This document shows positions 1 through 9,300 of a DNA stretch of 64,000 nucleotides, piece by piece. Under the pieces are notes generated by a model. That model was not told the DNA's origin, made no database searches, and worked only from the letters and a program-made list of their open reading frames with translations. Position numbers and translations under genes: made by a program. Numbering within the stretch: position 1 is the first letter of the stretch; each line of letters opens with the position of its first letter. Source of the stretch: Pseudomonas putida (GTDB lineage Bacteria; Pseudomonadota; Gammaproteobacteria; Pseudomonadales; Pseudomonadaceae); NCBI RefSeq assembly GCF_016406145.1, contig NZ_CP066306.1:5710422-5774421 (forward strand). Direction: 5' to 3'.

Positions 1-840
1 CACCGTGAAGCCCGCGCAGAGGGCGACGCGGTAGTGATCGAAGGCAAGCGCATCAAGGTCACCGCGAACAAGACCATCGCGGACACTGACTGGTCGGGCT
101 GCGACCTGGTCATCGAGGCCAGCGGCAAGATGAAGTCGGTAGCCGTGCTCCAGGCCTACCTGGATCAGGGCGTCAAACGTGTGGTGGTCTGCGCTCCAGT
201 GAAGGAGAAAGGCGCACTGAACGTGGTGATGGGCGTCAACCAGCACCTGTTCGACCCGGCGCAGCACCGTATCGTCACCGCCGCCTCCTGCACCACTAAC
301 TGCCTGGCCCCGGTGGTCAAGGTGATTCACGAGAACCTGGGCATCCGCCACGGCTCGATCACCACCATTCACGACCTCACCAATACCCAGAGCATCCTCG
401 ATACACCGCACAAGGACCTGCGCCGTGCCCGTGCCTCAGGCATGAGCCTGATCCCGACCACCACGGGCTCGGCCACCGCAATCGCCGAGATCTTCCCCGA
501 GCTGCGCGGCAAGCTGAATGGTCACGCCGTGCGTGTACCGCTGGCCAACGCCTCGCTGACCGACTGCGTGTTCGAAGTGGAACGACAGACCACGGCTGAA
601 GAGGTCAACGCGCTGCTGAAGGCCGCGGCCGAAGGTCCGTTGAAAGACATCCTGGGCTACGAAGAGCGCCCCTTGGTGTCCATCGACTACCGCACCGATC
701 CACGCTCCTCGATCATCGATGCGCTGTCCACCCTGGTGGTCAATGGTTCCCAGGTGAAGATCTACGCCTGGTACGACAACGAGTGGGGCTACGCCAACCG
801 TGCAGCTGAGCTGGCACGCTTGGTCGGCGCAGCGGAGTAA
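1..840 (+). CDS. ArsJ-associated glyceraldehyde-3-phosphate dehydrogenase (5' end outside window)
   Basis: The reading frame is open from base 1, so the gene starts upstream; about 279 C-terminal residues are present, against about 335 in the family. The active-site motif [11 protein letters not shown] with the catalytic cysteine is intact, and the C-terminal [11 protein letters not shown] motif is typical of GAPDH. It ends 9 bp before arsJ. In ars operons this GAPDH is known to make 1-arseno-3-phosphoglycerate from arsenate and glyceraldehyde 3-phosphate, which ArsJ then exports. The arsenic role is inferred from the arsJ neighbour; the sequence alone only shows a GAPDH. Confidence 0.9.
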   Translation, partial: HREARAEGDAVVIEGKRIKVTANKTIADTDWSGCDLVIEASGKMKSVAVLQAYLDQGVKRVVVCAPVKEKGALNVVMGVNQHLFDPAQHRIVTAASCTTNCLAPVVKVIHENLGIRHGSITTIHDLTNTQSILDTPHKDLRRARASGMSLIPTTTGSATAIAEIFPELRGKLNGHAVRVPLANASLTDCVFEVERQTTAEEVNALLKAAAEGPLKDILGYEERPLVSIDYRTDPRSSIIDALSTLVVNGSQVKIYAWYDNEWGYANRAAELARLVGAAE

Positions 841-849
841 ACCGCGATC

Positions 850-2082
850 ATGAAGGCGTTGTCAGCCCTGTCTGCACAAGTGCGTCAGTACCTGCTGGTT
901 ACCGGCAATTACTGGGCCTTCACCCTCACCGACGGTGCATTGCGCATGTTGGTGGTACTGCACTTCCATTCGCTGGGCTACACGCCGCTGCAGATCGCGG
1001 CGCTGTTCCTGTTCTACGAAGTGTTCGGCGTGATCACCAACCTCGTGGGCGGCTACCTCGGCGCCCGCCTAGGGCTCAACCGCACCATGAACATCGGCCT
1101 TGGCATGCAGGTTGTGGCCCTGCTGATGCTCACGGTACCGGCAGCCGGGCTGACGGTGCCCTGGGTGATGGCCGCCCAAGCGCTCTCCGGCATTGCCAAG
1201 GACCTGAACAAGATGAGCGCCAAGAGCTCCATCAAACTCTTGGTGCCGGACAGCCAGCAAGGCACCCTCTACAAGTGGGTAGCCATCCTGACGGGCTCGA
1301 AAAACGCGCTCAAAGGCGTGGGCTTCTTCCTTGGGGGAGCACTGCTTGCGCTGCTCGGCTTCACCCTGGCAGTGCTGGCCATGGCTGCAGTACTGGCTCT
1401 GATCTGGATCGGCAGTTTGATGCTGCTGAAAAAGGACTTGGGCAAAGCCAAGGCCAAACCAAAGTTCCGCGACATGCTGTCCAAGAGCCGGGCCATCAAC
1501 ATCCTCTCGGCCGCACGGCTGTTTTTGTTCGGTGCCCGGGACGTCTGGTTCGTCGTGGCGTTGCCGGTGTACCTGAGCACGGCGTTTGGCTGGGACTTCT
1601 GGCTGGTCGGTGGTTTCTTGGCCGCGTGGGTGATCGGCTATGGCATCGTCCAGTCGCTTGCTCCTCACATCACCGGCAAGAAGCGCGGTCATGTGCCCGA
1701 TGGCAGAGCGGCCTTCATCTGGGCAATCGCCCTGGCCGGGCTCCCTGCGCTCATAGCCGTGGGCCTGTCGGCAGGCTGGTCGGCACAAATAGTGCTGCTT
1801 GGAGGGTTGATGCTGTTCGGCGTGCTGTTCGCGGTTAACTCATCGCTGCACAGCTACCTGATCGTCAGCTATGCCAAGGAAGACGGCGTATCCCTGGATG
1901 TAGGCTTCTACTACATGTCCAACGCCCTCGGTCGCTTGATGGGCACGTTGCTGTCAGGTTGGGTGTTCCAAGCTTATGGGTTAGAGGCTTGTTTGTGGGT
2001 CTCCAGCATCTTCGTATTGACTGCCGCACTCATCTCGATCGCACTGCCTAGGCATAGTGAAATTGCACACCAGGCAAACTGA
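850..2082 (+). CDS. arsJ: Organoarsenical efflux MFS transporter ArsJ
   Basis: A 410-residue protein with about 12 hydrophobic segments and the layout of the major facilitator superfamily. It starts with ATG 9 bp after the GAPDH stop, so the two are almost certainly cotranscribed. This GAPDH-ArsJ pair is the established organoarsenical export route: the dehydrogenase makes 1-arseno-3-phosphoglycerate and ArsJ exports it across the inner membrane, where it hydrolyses to arsenate. No arsR, arsB or arsC is visible here; they may lie left of the window. Confidence 0.88.
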   Translation: MKALSALSAQVRQYLLVTGNYWAFTLTDGALRMLVVLHFHSLGYTPLQIAALFLFYEVFGVITNLVGGYLGARLGLNRTMNIGLGMQVVALLMLTVPAAGLTVPWVMAAQALSGIAKDLNKMSAKSSIKLLVPDSQQGTLYKWVAILTGSKNALKGVGFFLGGALLALLGFTLAVLAMAAVLALIWIGSLMLLKKDLGKAKAKPKFRDMLSKSRAINILSAARLFLFGARDVWFVVALPVYLSTAFGWDFWLVGGFLAAWVIGYGIVQSLAPHITGKKRGHVPDGRAAFIWAIALAGLPALIAVGLSAGWSAQIVLLGGLMLFGVLFAVNSSLHSYLIVSYAKEDGVSLDVGFYYMSNALGRLMGTLLSGWVFQAYGLEACLWVSSIFVLTAALISIALPRHSEIAHQAN

Positions 2083-2139
2083 TCAGTGAGGAAGGGCGGG
2101 GGCCGTCAGGCCTCCGCTTTCACCAAAAACTGCTCGATT

Positions 2140-3048
2140 TCAGTTGCAGAGCTGCGGGCCGCGTGGGGTGACTCCGCATGGCGAGTCGTGCCCCACCTTC
2201 AGATACGTCTTTGTCCACTCTCGATAACTTTCGACGCGCGTGTACTTCGAAATCAGCTCAGGAAGGGAAAGTTCAGGCCCCTGTGAACCGCTTTGCTCAC
2301 GCAGCGCTTGGTAGATCGACTTGATCGCTGAAAAATAAGGGGCATGCCCATTGACCACGATGCGCACATTGGCCGCGCTAAGTTTTTCAACATCGCAGAG
2401 GGCTGGATTACCGTAGTTGATAAGCATGATCGGCGTGGTGAGGTGTTCCGTGAGTGCCGCTAGGTGATGGAAGTCTTTGACCCCGACCAAACAGATAGCA
2501 TCTGCACCCGCTTTCTCATAGGCCGCAGTACGAGCGATAGAATCTTCTAAAGTGGTTGCGGCCACGTTCGTTCTGGCGATGATGCTGAGGCTGTCATCCG
2601 AGCGGGAAAATCGAGCTGCGTAGATCTTGGCTGCTGCCTCTTCCTCTCCGATCAGCACCGGCGACTGCTCTTCGTACCTGGCCGGCAGATGAGTGTCTTC
2701 CAAGGTTAACGCGGCAACCCCGGCTTTCTGCAACTCACTGACTGTGCGCATGACATTCAGCGCATTCCCAAACCCATGGTCGGCGTCTGCGATGACAGGG
2801 ATTTGGCTCGCGCGCCCAACTCTGGTGACCTGCTCGACGTATTCATCAAGCGTCAGGAGTGCAATGTCCGGTGCCCCAAGCACTTGAAGCGAGGCGACAG
2901 AGCCTCCCTGTATACCCACCTCGAAACCGAGGTCGGATGCCATACGCACCGAGATGGGATCGAATACAGAAGCAGCAAATTTACAGACATGTCCTTGAAG
3001 CAGATCACCAAACGCCTTGCGCAATTCATGATGCGATCGCTCGATCAT
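2140..3048 (-). CDS. Oxaloacetate decarboxylase, isocitrate lyase/PEP mutase family
   Basis: About 302 residues. The ATG at 3048 is chosen because a GGAG lies 7 nt before it and the family begins close to this point ([10 protein letters not shown]); ATGs upstream would add 4 or more residues. The motifs [22 protein letters not shown] and [15 protein letters not shown] match the PEP mutase/isocitrate lyase superfamily and most closely the Pseudomonas oxaloacetate decarboxylase (PA4872 type), a Mg-dependent cytoplasmic enzyme giving pyruvate and CO2. It is the last gene of a minus-strand cluster after a dicarboxylate transporter and a D-tartrate dehydratase. Inferred role: decarboxylating the oxaloacetate made from tartrate. 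Confidence 0.85.
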   Translation of the reverse strand: MIERSHHELRKAFGDLLQGHVCKFAASVFDPISVRMASDLGFEVGIQGGSVASLQVLGAPDIALLTLDEYVEQVTRVGRASQIPVIADADHGFGNALNVMRTVSELQKAGVAALTLEDTHLPARYEEQSPVLIGEEEAAAKIYAARFSRSDDSLSIIARTNVAATTLEDSIARTAAYEKAGADAICLVGVKDFHHLAALTEHLTTPIMLINYGNPALCDVEKLSAANVRIVVNGHAPYFSAIKSIYQALREQSGSQGPELSLPELISKYTRVESYREWTKTYLKVGHDSPCGVTPRGPQLCN

Positions 3049-3165
3049 ATTCGGCTCCATTAAGTTCATTCCGCTGGTGCAGAGCACGCCTTGCGAGACT
3101 ATAGAATCAAGATCACGACCGATCACCGCCGACCTCCAAGCGCGATGACCGGAAGTGAGGGCGAG

Positions 3166-4473
3166 TCACTTATGCGCCAGCAAGGCCTTCCTTGCCGCCT
3201 TTTCCTGTTTCATGGCTGCGATTTCTCGTTCACAAGCTTCGACATCAAACGAGTTGTCCCACTTGGCGATCGCGATAGTGCCGATGCCATTACCGATCAG
3301 GTTGGTCACCGCCCGCGCTTCATTGAGGAACCGATCGATGCCCAGCAGCAGCACAAGGCCAACCAGCGGAATGGAATGGATAGTTGTGAGCGTTGCAGCC
3401 AGCGTTACAAACCCCGCACCCGCAACGCCAGCCGAGCCTTTGGAGGTCAGCAGGAATACGGCCAGCAGAATCATTTGATCCATGAATGTCAGCGGCGTAT
3501 TGGTCGCTTGAGCGATGAAGATGGCAGCCATTGTGAGGTAGATGCAGGTGCCGTCCGCGTTAAAGGTGTAGCCCGTAGGCAGCACCATGCCGACCACCGA
3601 TTTCTTGCAGCCGAGCTTCTCTAGTTTCACCATCATTCTCGGTAGCACGGCTTCGGTTGAACACGTGCCGAGGGTGATGAGAATTTCATCTTTGAAGTAA
3701 CGAAGGAACTGCATCAGCGGCATTCCGGACCATCTGGCGACGGCACCGAGCACGACCACAATGAATATCAGAGTGGTGATATACAGTGCGACCAGCAATT
3801 GGCCGAGTGACAGCAACGTGCCGATACCGTATTTGCCAATGGTGAATGCCATGCCGGCACCCGCGCCGATCGGAGCGAGGCGCATGACCATTGCGACGAT
3901 TTTGAACAGGCCTTGAAGGAACAAGTCGATGGTATTGATCAGCGGCTTGCTGGTTTCACCCATCTGCACCAGAGCGACGCCCATCAAGACAGAAAGCAGG
4001 ATCACCTGCAGCATTACGCCGTTGGAGAAAGCGCCGACGAAGGTATGTGGGATGATATTGAGGAAGAATTCGATCGTGCCGCCTTGTTCACTCGCGGCTT
4101 GGCTGTATTTGCTGATGGCACTGCCATCGAGGGCGTTGGCATTGATGTTCATGCCTTCGCCGGGTTTAACGATGTTGACCACAATGAGGCCGACGACCAA
4201 GGCAATGGTCGACAGTATCTCGAAGTAGATAAGCGCCTTAACGCCAATTCGACCAACCTCTTTGATACTGCCCATCTTGGCGATACCAACAACAACCGTA
4301 CCGAAGATGATCGGTGCCAAGAGCATCTTGATCAGTTTGATGAAGCCATCGGCGAAGGGTTGGAGCTTGGCACCGATATCGGGTAAGAAGTAACCGATTG
4401 CCGCGCCGATCACGATGCCGATCAGCACTTGCACATACAGCTGGCCGTACCAGCGGGATTTGGAAATTTCCAC
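3166..4473 (-). CDS. C4-dicarboxylate:cation symporter, DctA type
   Basis: A 435-residue DAACS-family (sodium/proton:dicarboxylate symporter) protein. It has an N-terminal membrane segment (VLIGIVIGAAIGYFLP), the motif ADGFIKLIKMLLAPIIFGTV, and the substrate-binding part with GTCSTEAVLPRMM, LPTGYTFNADGTCIY and GSAGVAGAGFVTLAATL, all diagnostic of DctA. It lies between the tartrate dehydratase and the decarboxylase, so it probably imports tartrate, although DctA proteins generally take succinate, malate and fumarate. It is a second-locus paralogue rather than the housekeeping dctA, hence no gene symbol. Confidence 0.9.
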   Translation of the reverse strand: MEISKSRWYGQLYVQVLIGIVIGAAIGYFLPDIGAKLQPFADGFIKLIKMLLAPIIFGTVVVGIAKMGSIKEVGRIGVKALIYFEILSTIALVVGLIVVNIVKPGEGMNINANALDGSAISKYSQAASEQGGTIEFFLNIIPHTFVGAFSNGVMLQVILLSVLMGVALVQMGETSKPLINTIDLFLQGLFKIVAMVMRLAPIGAGAGMAFTIGKYGIGTLLSLGQLLVALYITTLIFIVVVLGAVARWSGMPLMQFLRYFKDEILITLGTCSTEAVLPRMMVKLEKLGCKKSVVGMVLPTGYTFNADGTCIYLTMAAIFIAQATNTPLTFMDQMILLAVFLLTSKGSAGVAGAGFVTLAATLTTIHSIPLVGLVLLLGIDRFLNEARAVTNLIGNGIGTIAIAKWDNSFDVEACEREIAAMKQEKAARKALLAHK

Positions 4474-4575
4474 GAAAGCACCTCATTTTATTTTTGTGAT
4501 GGGCATGTGGCTTGGCGGTGCTGCGCGCCGCCAGGTACTGCGGCCTCTTCTACAGAGACCGCACACCAAGGATGA

Positions 4576-5745
4576 TCAGCCCTCGCCCAGCTCACGCATG
4601 ACTGCGTACAAGGCGGATTTGGCTTCAAAGCCGACACCCGGGATGTCGGGCAGGCCGACGTAGCCGTTTTCAACTTTGATGCCGTCCGCGAAGCCGCCGA
4701 ACGGCTGGAACACATCCGGATACGACTCGTTACCACCAAGGTGCAGGCCTGCGGCAATGTTGAGCGACATCTGGTGGCCACCGTGGGGTACAACGCGGCG
4801 GGAAGACCAGCCCATTTCTTCCATCACCTTGAGGGTACGCATGTATTCGACAAGGCCGTAAGACAGCGCGCAGTCGAACTGCAGATAGTCACGATCTGGT
4901 CGCATGCCGCCGTGGCGCAGCAGGTTGCGGGCGTCCTGATGAGAGAACAGGTTTTCGCCAGTGGCCATAGGCAGTTCATAGTGATTTGCCAGCTCAGCCT
5001 GCAGCGCGTAGTCGAGCGGATCACCGATCTCTTCGTACCAGAACAGGTTGTACTGCTTGATGGCTTCGGCGTAGGCGATGCCGGTCTGCAGATCGAAGCG
5101 CCCATTGGCATCGACGGCCAGGCGGCGGCCGTCGCCAACCACTTCAAGCACGGCTTCGATACGGCGGATGTCCTCGTCCAGCGGGACCGCGCCGATTTTC
5201 ATTTTCACGACGTCGTAGCCGCGGTCGAGATAGCTCTGCATCTCGGCTTTGAGCTTGGTTTGATCTTTGCCAGGGTAGTAATAGCCGCCGGCTGCGTACA
5301 CCCAGACTTTATCGTCGGCGACGCCGTTGCGGTAACGATCAGCGAGCAAGCGGTACAGCGGTTTTCCTTCGATTTTTGCTACGGCATCCCAAACCGCCAT
5401 GTCGATGGTACCCACGGCGACAGAGCGCTCACCGTGACCTCCTGGTTTCTCGTTGGTCATCAGGGTTTTCCAGATGGCAAACGGGTCCAGGTTGTTGTTT
5501 TCGTGGTCGATGAGAGTCTCTGGGTCTGCTTCAGTGATACGTGCCAGGAAGCGATCACGCATCAAAGCGCCTTGGCCATAGCGACCGTTGGAGTTGAAGC
5601 CATAGCCGATGACCGGCTTACCGTCGCGAATCACATCTGTGACAACAGCGACGACCGAGCAGGTCATCTTGGAAAAATCGATATAGGCATTGGCGATTGG
5701 CGAGGCAATGGAAACGGTTTTTTCACGGATGTCGACGATACGCAT
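4576..5745 (-). CDS. tarD: D(-)-tartrate dehydratase, enolase superfamily
   Basis: A 389-residue member of the mandelate racemase/muconate lactonizing group. It has the lysine motif VVKMKIG, the metal-binding Asp and Glu residues in AVDANGRF, WYEEIGDP and ATGENLFS, and the His motif PHGGHQMSL. These fit the Mg-binding and acid/base residues of D-tartrate dehydratase, which removes water from D-tartrate to give oxaloacetate. The next genes are a dicarboxylate transporter and an oxaloacetate decarboxylase, which complete the path to pyruvate. The substrate is inferred from family similarity and context; other acid-sugar dehydratases of this superfamily are the alternative. Confidence 0.87.
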   Translation of the reverse strand: MRIVDIREKTVSIASPIANAYIDFSKMTCSVVAVVTDVIRDGKPVIGYGFNSNGRYGQGALMRDRFLARITEADPETLIDHENNNLDPFAIWKTLMTNEKPGGHGERSVAVGTIDMAVWDAVAKIEGKPLYRLLADRYRNGVADDKVWVYAAGGYYYPGKDQTKLKAEMQSYLDRGYDVVKMKIGAVPLDEDIRRIEAVLEVVGDGRRLAVDANGRFDLQTGIAYAEAIKQYNLFWYEEIGDPLDYALQAELANHYELPMATGENLFSHQDARNLLRHGGMRPDRDYLQFDCALSYGLVEYMRTLKVMEEMGWSSRRVVPHGGHQMSLNIAAGLHLGGNESYPDVFQPFGGFADGIKVENGYVGLPDIPGVGFEAKSALYAVMRELGEG

Positions 5746-5844
5746 GACGGGTTCCTCTTGTTGTATGTGGCCCCACGTTATGCTTTGAGGTAGCGCTCGC
5801 CCAATGCTATTAATGCCGGACCCTATGCACAGGAGGCATGGCCC

Positions 5845-6738
5845 TTGGAACTTGTTTGGCTAGAAGATCTTTCAGCGCTGGCGGAGTACGGAAGCTTTGT
5901 GCGGGCGGCCGAAGCGCGACACGTAACCCAGCCGGCCTTCAGCCGCAGGGTCCGCTCTCTTGAGAACTGGATGGGAGTTGAGCTGTTCGTGCGCTCACCA
6001 CATGGAGCCACGCTCACCGAGGCTGGCAGGCATATCTTGCCCAGTGCCCAGGAGGCGGCCCGATCCTTGTACCGGATACGCAGCGAAGCTCAAGAGGTCG
6101 CAGGGGTAGCCGCCAGGTCACTACAATTCGCAGCGACACACTCCCTCTCGTTTACATTCTTCCCGAAGTGGCTCCGGAGTTCCGAAAGCGGTGCGCCAAT
6201 CGAGGCAGTTCAACTGCACTCAGATAGCATGGCCGTTTGTGAGCAAATGCTGATTCATGGCCAGGTTCAGTTTTTGCTATGCCACCGCCACCCCGACGTT
6301 CCGCCACTATTGGCACCCGAACAGTTCACCAGCAAGAAGGTAGGCGAAGACACTCTCGTTCCGCTTGCCAGTGCTCGCGCTGACTTCGGTACTTCTCCTG
6401 CAGCATTGCCTTACCTCGCCTACACCCATGAATCCGGACTGGGCCGTATCGTCGCGCACAGACTGCGCGGCAAAGAAGATTACCTTCACCTCAAGCCCCT
6501 GTTCACCAGTCACCTTGCAGCGGTGTTGATGTCCATGGCCTTGGAAAGCAAGGGCGTGGCGTGGCTACCCAAGAGCCTTACGGAGCAGGAGATACTGGAC
6601 GGGCGTTTGATCCGGGCGCTCGATGAAAGCTGGGACATTCCCCTGGAAATTCATCTGACCCGGCCAAAAGCAACTCTCAGTCAGTCTGCAGAAACGTTCT
6701 GGGCCAGGGCGGGATTTGATCAGTCGCCTGCAATGTAA
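5845..6738 (+). CDS. LysR-family transcriptional regulator of the tartrate cluster
   Basis: About 297 residues with an N-terminal winged helix-turn-helix (WLEDLSALAEYGSFVRAAE, then THPAFSRRVRSLE-like residues as HVTQPAFSRRV) and a LysR substrate-binding domain. The start is a TTG at 5845 placed 8 nt after a strong AGGAGG (5831-5836); an ATG at 5838 is out of frame. It is divergent from tarD with about 100 bp between, the usual layout for a LysR activator that senses a pathway compound and controls the divergent promoter. The effector is presumably tartrate (inference). Confidence 0.88.
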   Translation: MELVWLEDLSALAEYGSFVRAAEARHVTQPAFSRRVRSLENWMGVELFVRSPHGATLTEAGRHILPSAQEAARSLYRIRSEAQEVAGVAARSLQFAATHSLSFTFFPKWLRSSESGAPIEAVQLHSDSMAVCEQMLIHGQVQFLLCHRHPDVPPLLAPEQFTSKKVGEDTLVPLASARADFGTSPAALPYLAYTHESGLGRIVAHRLRGKEDYLHLKPLFTSHLAAVLMSMALESKGVAWLPKSLTEQEILDGRLIRALDESWDIPLEIHLTRPKATLSQSAETFWARAGFDQSPAM

Positions 6739-6937
6739 GGCGACGCGGGATGGCGCTTGTCACATTGACGAAGGTGTTTCATCAGCCTGAATTGGGAGGG
6801 GTATGAGAAAACGCCAGTACGAGGTAGGGGAGATGCAGGGAGGCTTGAAAACCGCCGGTAAAGGGAAAGCGAACGCTCCCCTCTACCGGCGACAGTTTCA
6901 ATTGTTCGACGACCGTTTTAATTCAACGAAACCAATT

Positions 6938-7104
6938 TGTTACGGATTAATAAACTTTGTCACAAAAGCTCTTGGATTCCGCGGCCGAGCGGGGGCGCTG
7001 ATCCTGGAGAAGAGAGAATAAAGGTTGTCACAAAGCATAATCTTTCAAAAATTCTTGGGCTTTTCCGTTTAATAAAGGTCGTCACAACAGTAAAGGTTGT
7101 CACA
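6938..7104 (+). repeat. Left end of Tn7-like element: four spaced TnsB-site-like repeats
   Basis: Repeat copies at 6949-6964 (AATAAACTTTGTCACA), 7017-7032 (AATAAAGGTTGTCACA), 7071-7086 (AATAAAGGTCGTCACA) and 7089-7104 (AGTAAAGGTTGTCACA). The spacings are irregular (68, 54 and 18 bp), like the spread TnsB sites of Tn7L. The candidate terminus TGT is at 6938-6940. The same repeat occurs in inverted orientation at 43445-43500. Confidence 0.78.
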
Positions 7105-7407
7105 GCAAAGGTTCAGCCAAAGAAAAATCACAAGGATATATCGTGCAAAAACCCCGGAAAAATTATGATGGTATCTTTGTACACAGAGGTAATCGGTACG
7201 AGCTTCTCCTGTTCACAGGTACTAAGTCTGTCTCATGCCCCCTCTTCACTCTGCCAGCACACAGTCCTAGATCGGGCCTTACAGTCCGGTTGGAAGCGAT
7301 TCTCGGCTGCGCGGCGAAACAAGCAAAGGGCCAGTACAGCGAGCTCATGACGCAGCCCCACCGATACGTCATCAGAAGAAATTTCCATTGCCCGGCAAGC
7401 TGAGTTC
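7105..7407. other. No gene recognised (inside left end)
   Basis: About 300 bp between the left-end repeats and the chromate genes. Short open frames exist on both strands but none has a recognisable product or a good ribosome binding site. Confidence 0.5.
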
Positions 7408-7473
7408 TTACATCTGCGGTGGCCTGGTGTGCGTTTCACCGTGGCAGTCACGGCACCATGCAAAGAGGGCGTC

Positions 7474-7860
7474 TTACAGAATCCGGCCATGTTTGAGCAT
7501 TTCGTGGTCATCCGTGTAGCAGCGAAACAGCCCCAAAGAAATGGCGTAAAGCCCCGCCGACTGGGGCGTGAGATCCAGCCTGGACGTGTCCGCGCCACGG
7601 ACGATTTCGGCGAGCTTGGCCAGAGTGGGATCATCGAGCTGGTACTTCTTGAGGAAGGCGTCGAAGCTGCTTAACGGCCCGACATGGCTCAGGTCTACCC
7701 CTAGAATGTCATAGAGCGTGGCACCTTCATCACTTGCCACGCGCAAGACCTCGCTGCTGGGGACGTAGCGGAAAACCGGGACTGTATCGATGAAGCGCTG
7801 GATGAGCCAAGGACAGGCGATCCGATCGATCTTTGGACGTTCACGCGTTACCCATTTCAT
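7474..7860 (-). CDS. ChrB C-terminal-domain protein, truncated by a stop codon
   Basis: The gene starts at ATG 7860 (MKWVTRERPKIDRIACPWL, the usual start of this family; 11 codons upstream are also open). It carries the chromate-resistance ChrB-C domain seen in small proteins of about 150 residues next to chrA. Translation ends at a TAA (7474-7476) after 128 residues. The same frame continues past that codon as DALFAWCRDCHGETHTRPPQM and stops at 7408-7410, where the full protein would be 150 residues; TAA stands where relatives have a Tyr codon. It is the third gene of the minus-strand chrB-chrA operon. The effect on function is unknown. Confidence 0.8.
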   Translation of the reverse strand: MKWVTRERPKIDRIACPWLIQRFIDTVPVFRYVPSSEVLRVASDEGATLYDILGVDLSHVGPLSSFDAFLKKYQLDDPTLAKLAEIVRGADTSRLDLTPQSAGLYAISLGLFRCYTDDHEMLKHGRIL

Positions 7861-7929
7861 TGGACACCCCACCGCCGGCAGGCGATGGGTCATGAAACAC
7901 CGGCCGATGATGTCGGCCGGCAGTTGGTT

Positions 7930-9300
7930 TCAACCACGCAACATGTGGACTGCCAGGCCTGCCAGGGCGCAAGCGAATAGAACCTGAATGACACCCCGCT
8001 TAAAGCGGAATAGGGCAATTGCTGCAGCAACCGCTATCATCGCTGAAGGCCAGTCAAACGCCCCACTGAAGCCTTTTGGCCAAAGTACGTGGTAGCCGAA
8101 GAACATGGCGAGGTTCAGGATCACCCCCACCACAGCCGCGGTGATGCCTGTCAGCGGTGCAGTGAATTTCATCTCGTTGTGAGTCGACTCCACCACTGGG
8201 CCACCGGCAAGGATGAAGATGAAGGAAGGCAGGAAGGTGAACCAGGTCACGAGGCTCGCCGCGACTGCACCGGCAAGGAACGGGTGCTCCGCACCGAACA
8301 TCGGATGCACGTACCCACCGATGAATCCGACGAAGGCAACCACCATGATCAGTGGCCCTGGCGTGGTTTCCCCCAAAGCGAGGCCATCGATCATTTGGGT
8401 TGGCGTCAGCCACCCGTAATGACCGACAGCGCCCTGGTAGACATAAGGCAGCACCGCGTACGCCCCGCCAAACGTCATCAGTGCAGCCTTGGTGAAGAAC
8501 CAGCCCATCTGCGTCAGGCTGCCGTCCCAGCCAAACGACAGCGTTAGCAACCCCATGGGCAGCACCCACAGCGCTCCACCGACCAGCAGCAGGTGTACCA
8601 GATGTCCCCAGCTGAAACGGGCATGCTCAGGGGTTGGGGTGTCGTCATCGATCAGCGCCGGACCGAAGCTGTTCTTCGCGGCCCCATGACCGCCGCCGAT
8701 CACGAACTTGCCGGGTGCGAAGCGGCCCCCCACATAGCCGATGATGGCGGCCACCAGCACGATCAGCGGGAACGGCACGTTGAGGGCGAAGATAGCGACG
8801 AACGAGGCGCCGGCCATAGCCCACAGCCAGCCGTTCTTGAGGGCTCGTGAACCAATCCGGTGTGCAGCGTGGACGACAATGGCGGTGACCGCCGGCTTGA
8901 TGCCATAGAAAATGCCCGCGACTACCGGCACCTCGCCAAAGGCGACATAGACCCAGGACAAACCGATCAGGATGAACAGTGAAGGCAGCACGAACAATGC
9001 GCCGGCAATTACCCCACCCCAGCTGCGGTGCATGAGCCAACCGATATACGTTGCGAGCTGCTGAGCCTCGGGGCCGGGCAGCAACATGCAGTAGTTCAGC
9101 GCGTGTAGAAACCGTTTCTCGCTGATCCACCCCCTACGCTCGACCAACTCCTGATGCATGACTGAGATCTGTCCGGCAGGCCCGCCAAAGCTGATGAAGC
9201 CTAACTTGAGCCAGAACAGGAAGGCTTCATACAGACCGATCGGCTGCTGAGACGCTTGCGATGGCGGCTGTTCACTTACTGCGGAGGTGGTATCAACCAT
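7930..9300 (-). CDS. chrA: Chromate efflux transporter ChrA
   Basis: A 456-residue inner-membrane protein of the long-chain CHR family: two homologous halves, each with about five or six membrane segments. The repeated motif is visible in both halves (FISFGGPAGQISVMHQE near the N-terminus; ALMTFGGAYAVLPYVYQGAV in the second half), with PGPEAQQLATYIGWLMH and TTPGPLIMVVAFVGFIGGY. ChrA exports chromate using the proton gradient. Its start overlaps the 3' end of chrB by 8 bp, so the two are translationally coupled. Confidence 0.95.
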   Translation of the reverse strand: MVDTTSAVSEQPPSQASQQPIGLYEAFLFWLKLGFISFGGPAGQISVMHQELVERRGWISEKRFLHALNYCMLLPGPEAQQLATYIGWLMHRSWGGVIAGALFVLPSLFILIGLSWVYVAFGEVPVVAGIFYGIKPAVTAIVVHAAHRIGSRALKNGWLWAMAGASFVAIFALNVPFPLIVLVAAIIGYVGGRFAPGKFVIGGGHGAAKNSFGPALIDDDTPTPEHARFSWGHLVHLLLVGGALWVLPMGLLTLSFGWDGSLTQMGWFFTKAALMTFGGAYAVLPYVYQGAVGHYGWLTPTQMIDGLALGETTPGPLIMVVAFVGFIGGYVHPMFGAEHPFLAGAVAASLVTWFTFLPSFIFILAGGPVVESTHNEMKFTAPLTGITAAVVGVILNLAMFFGYHVLWPKGFSGAFDWPSAMIAVAAAIALFRFKRGVIQVLFACALAGLAVHMLRG

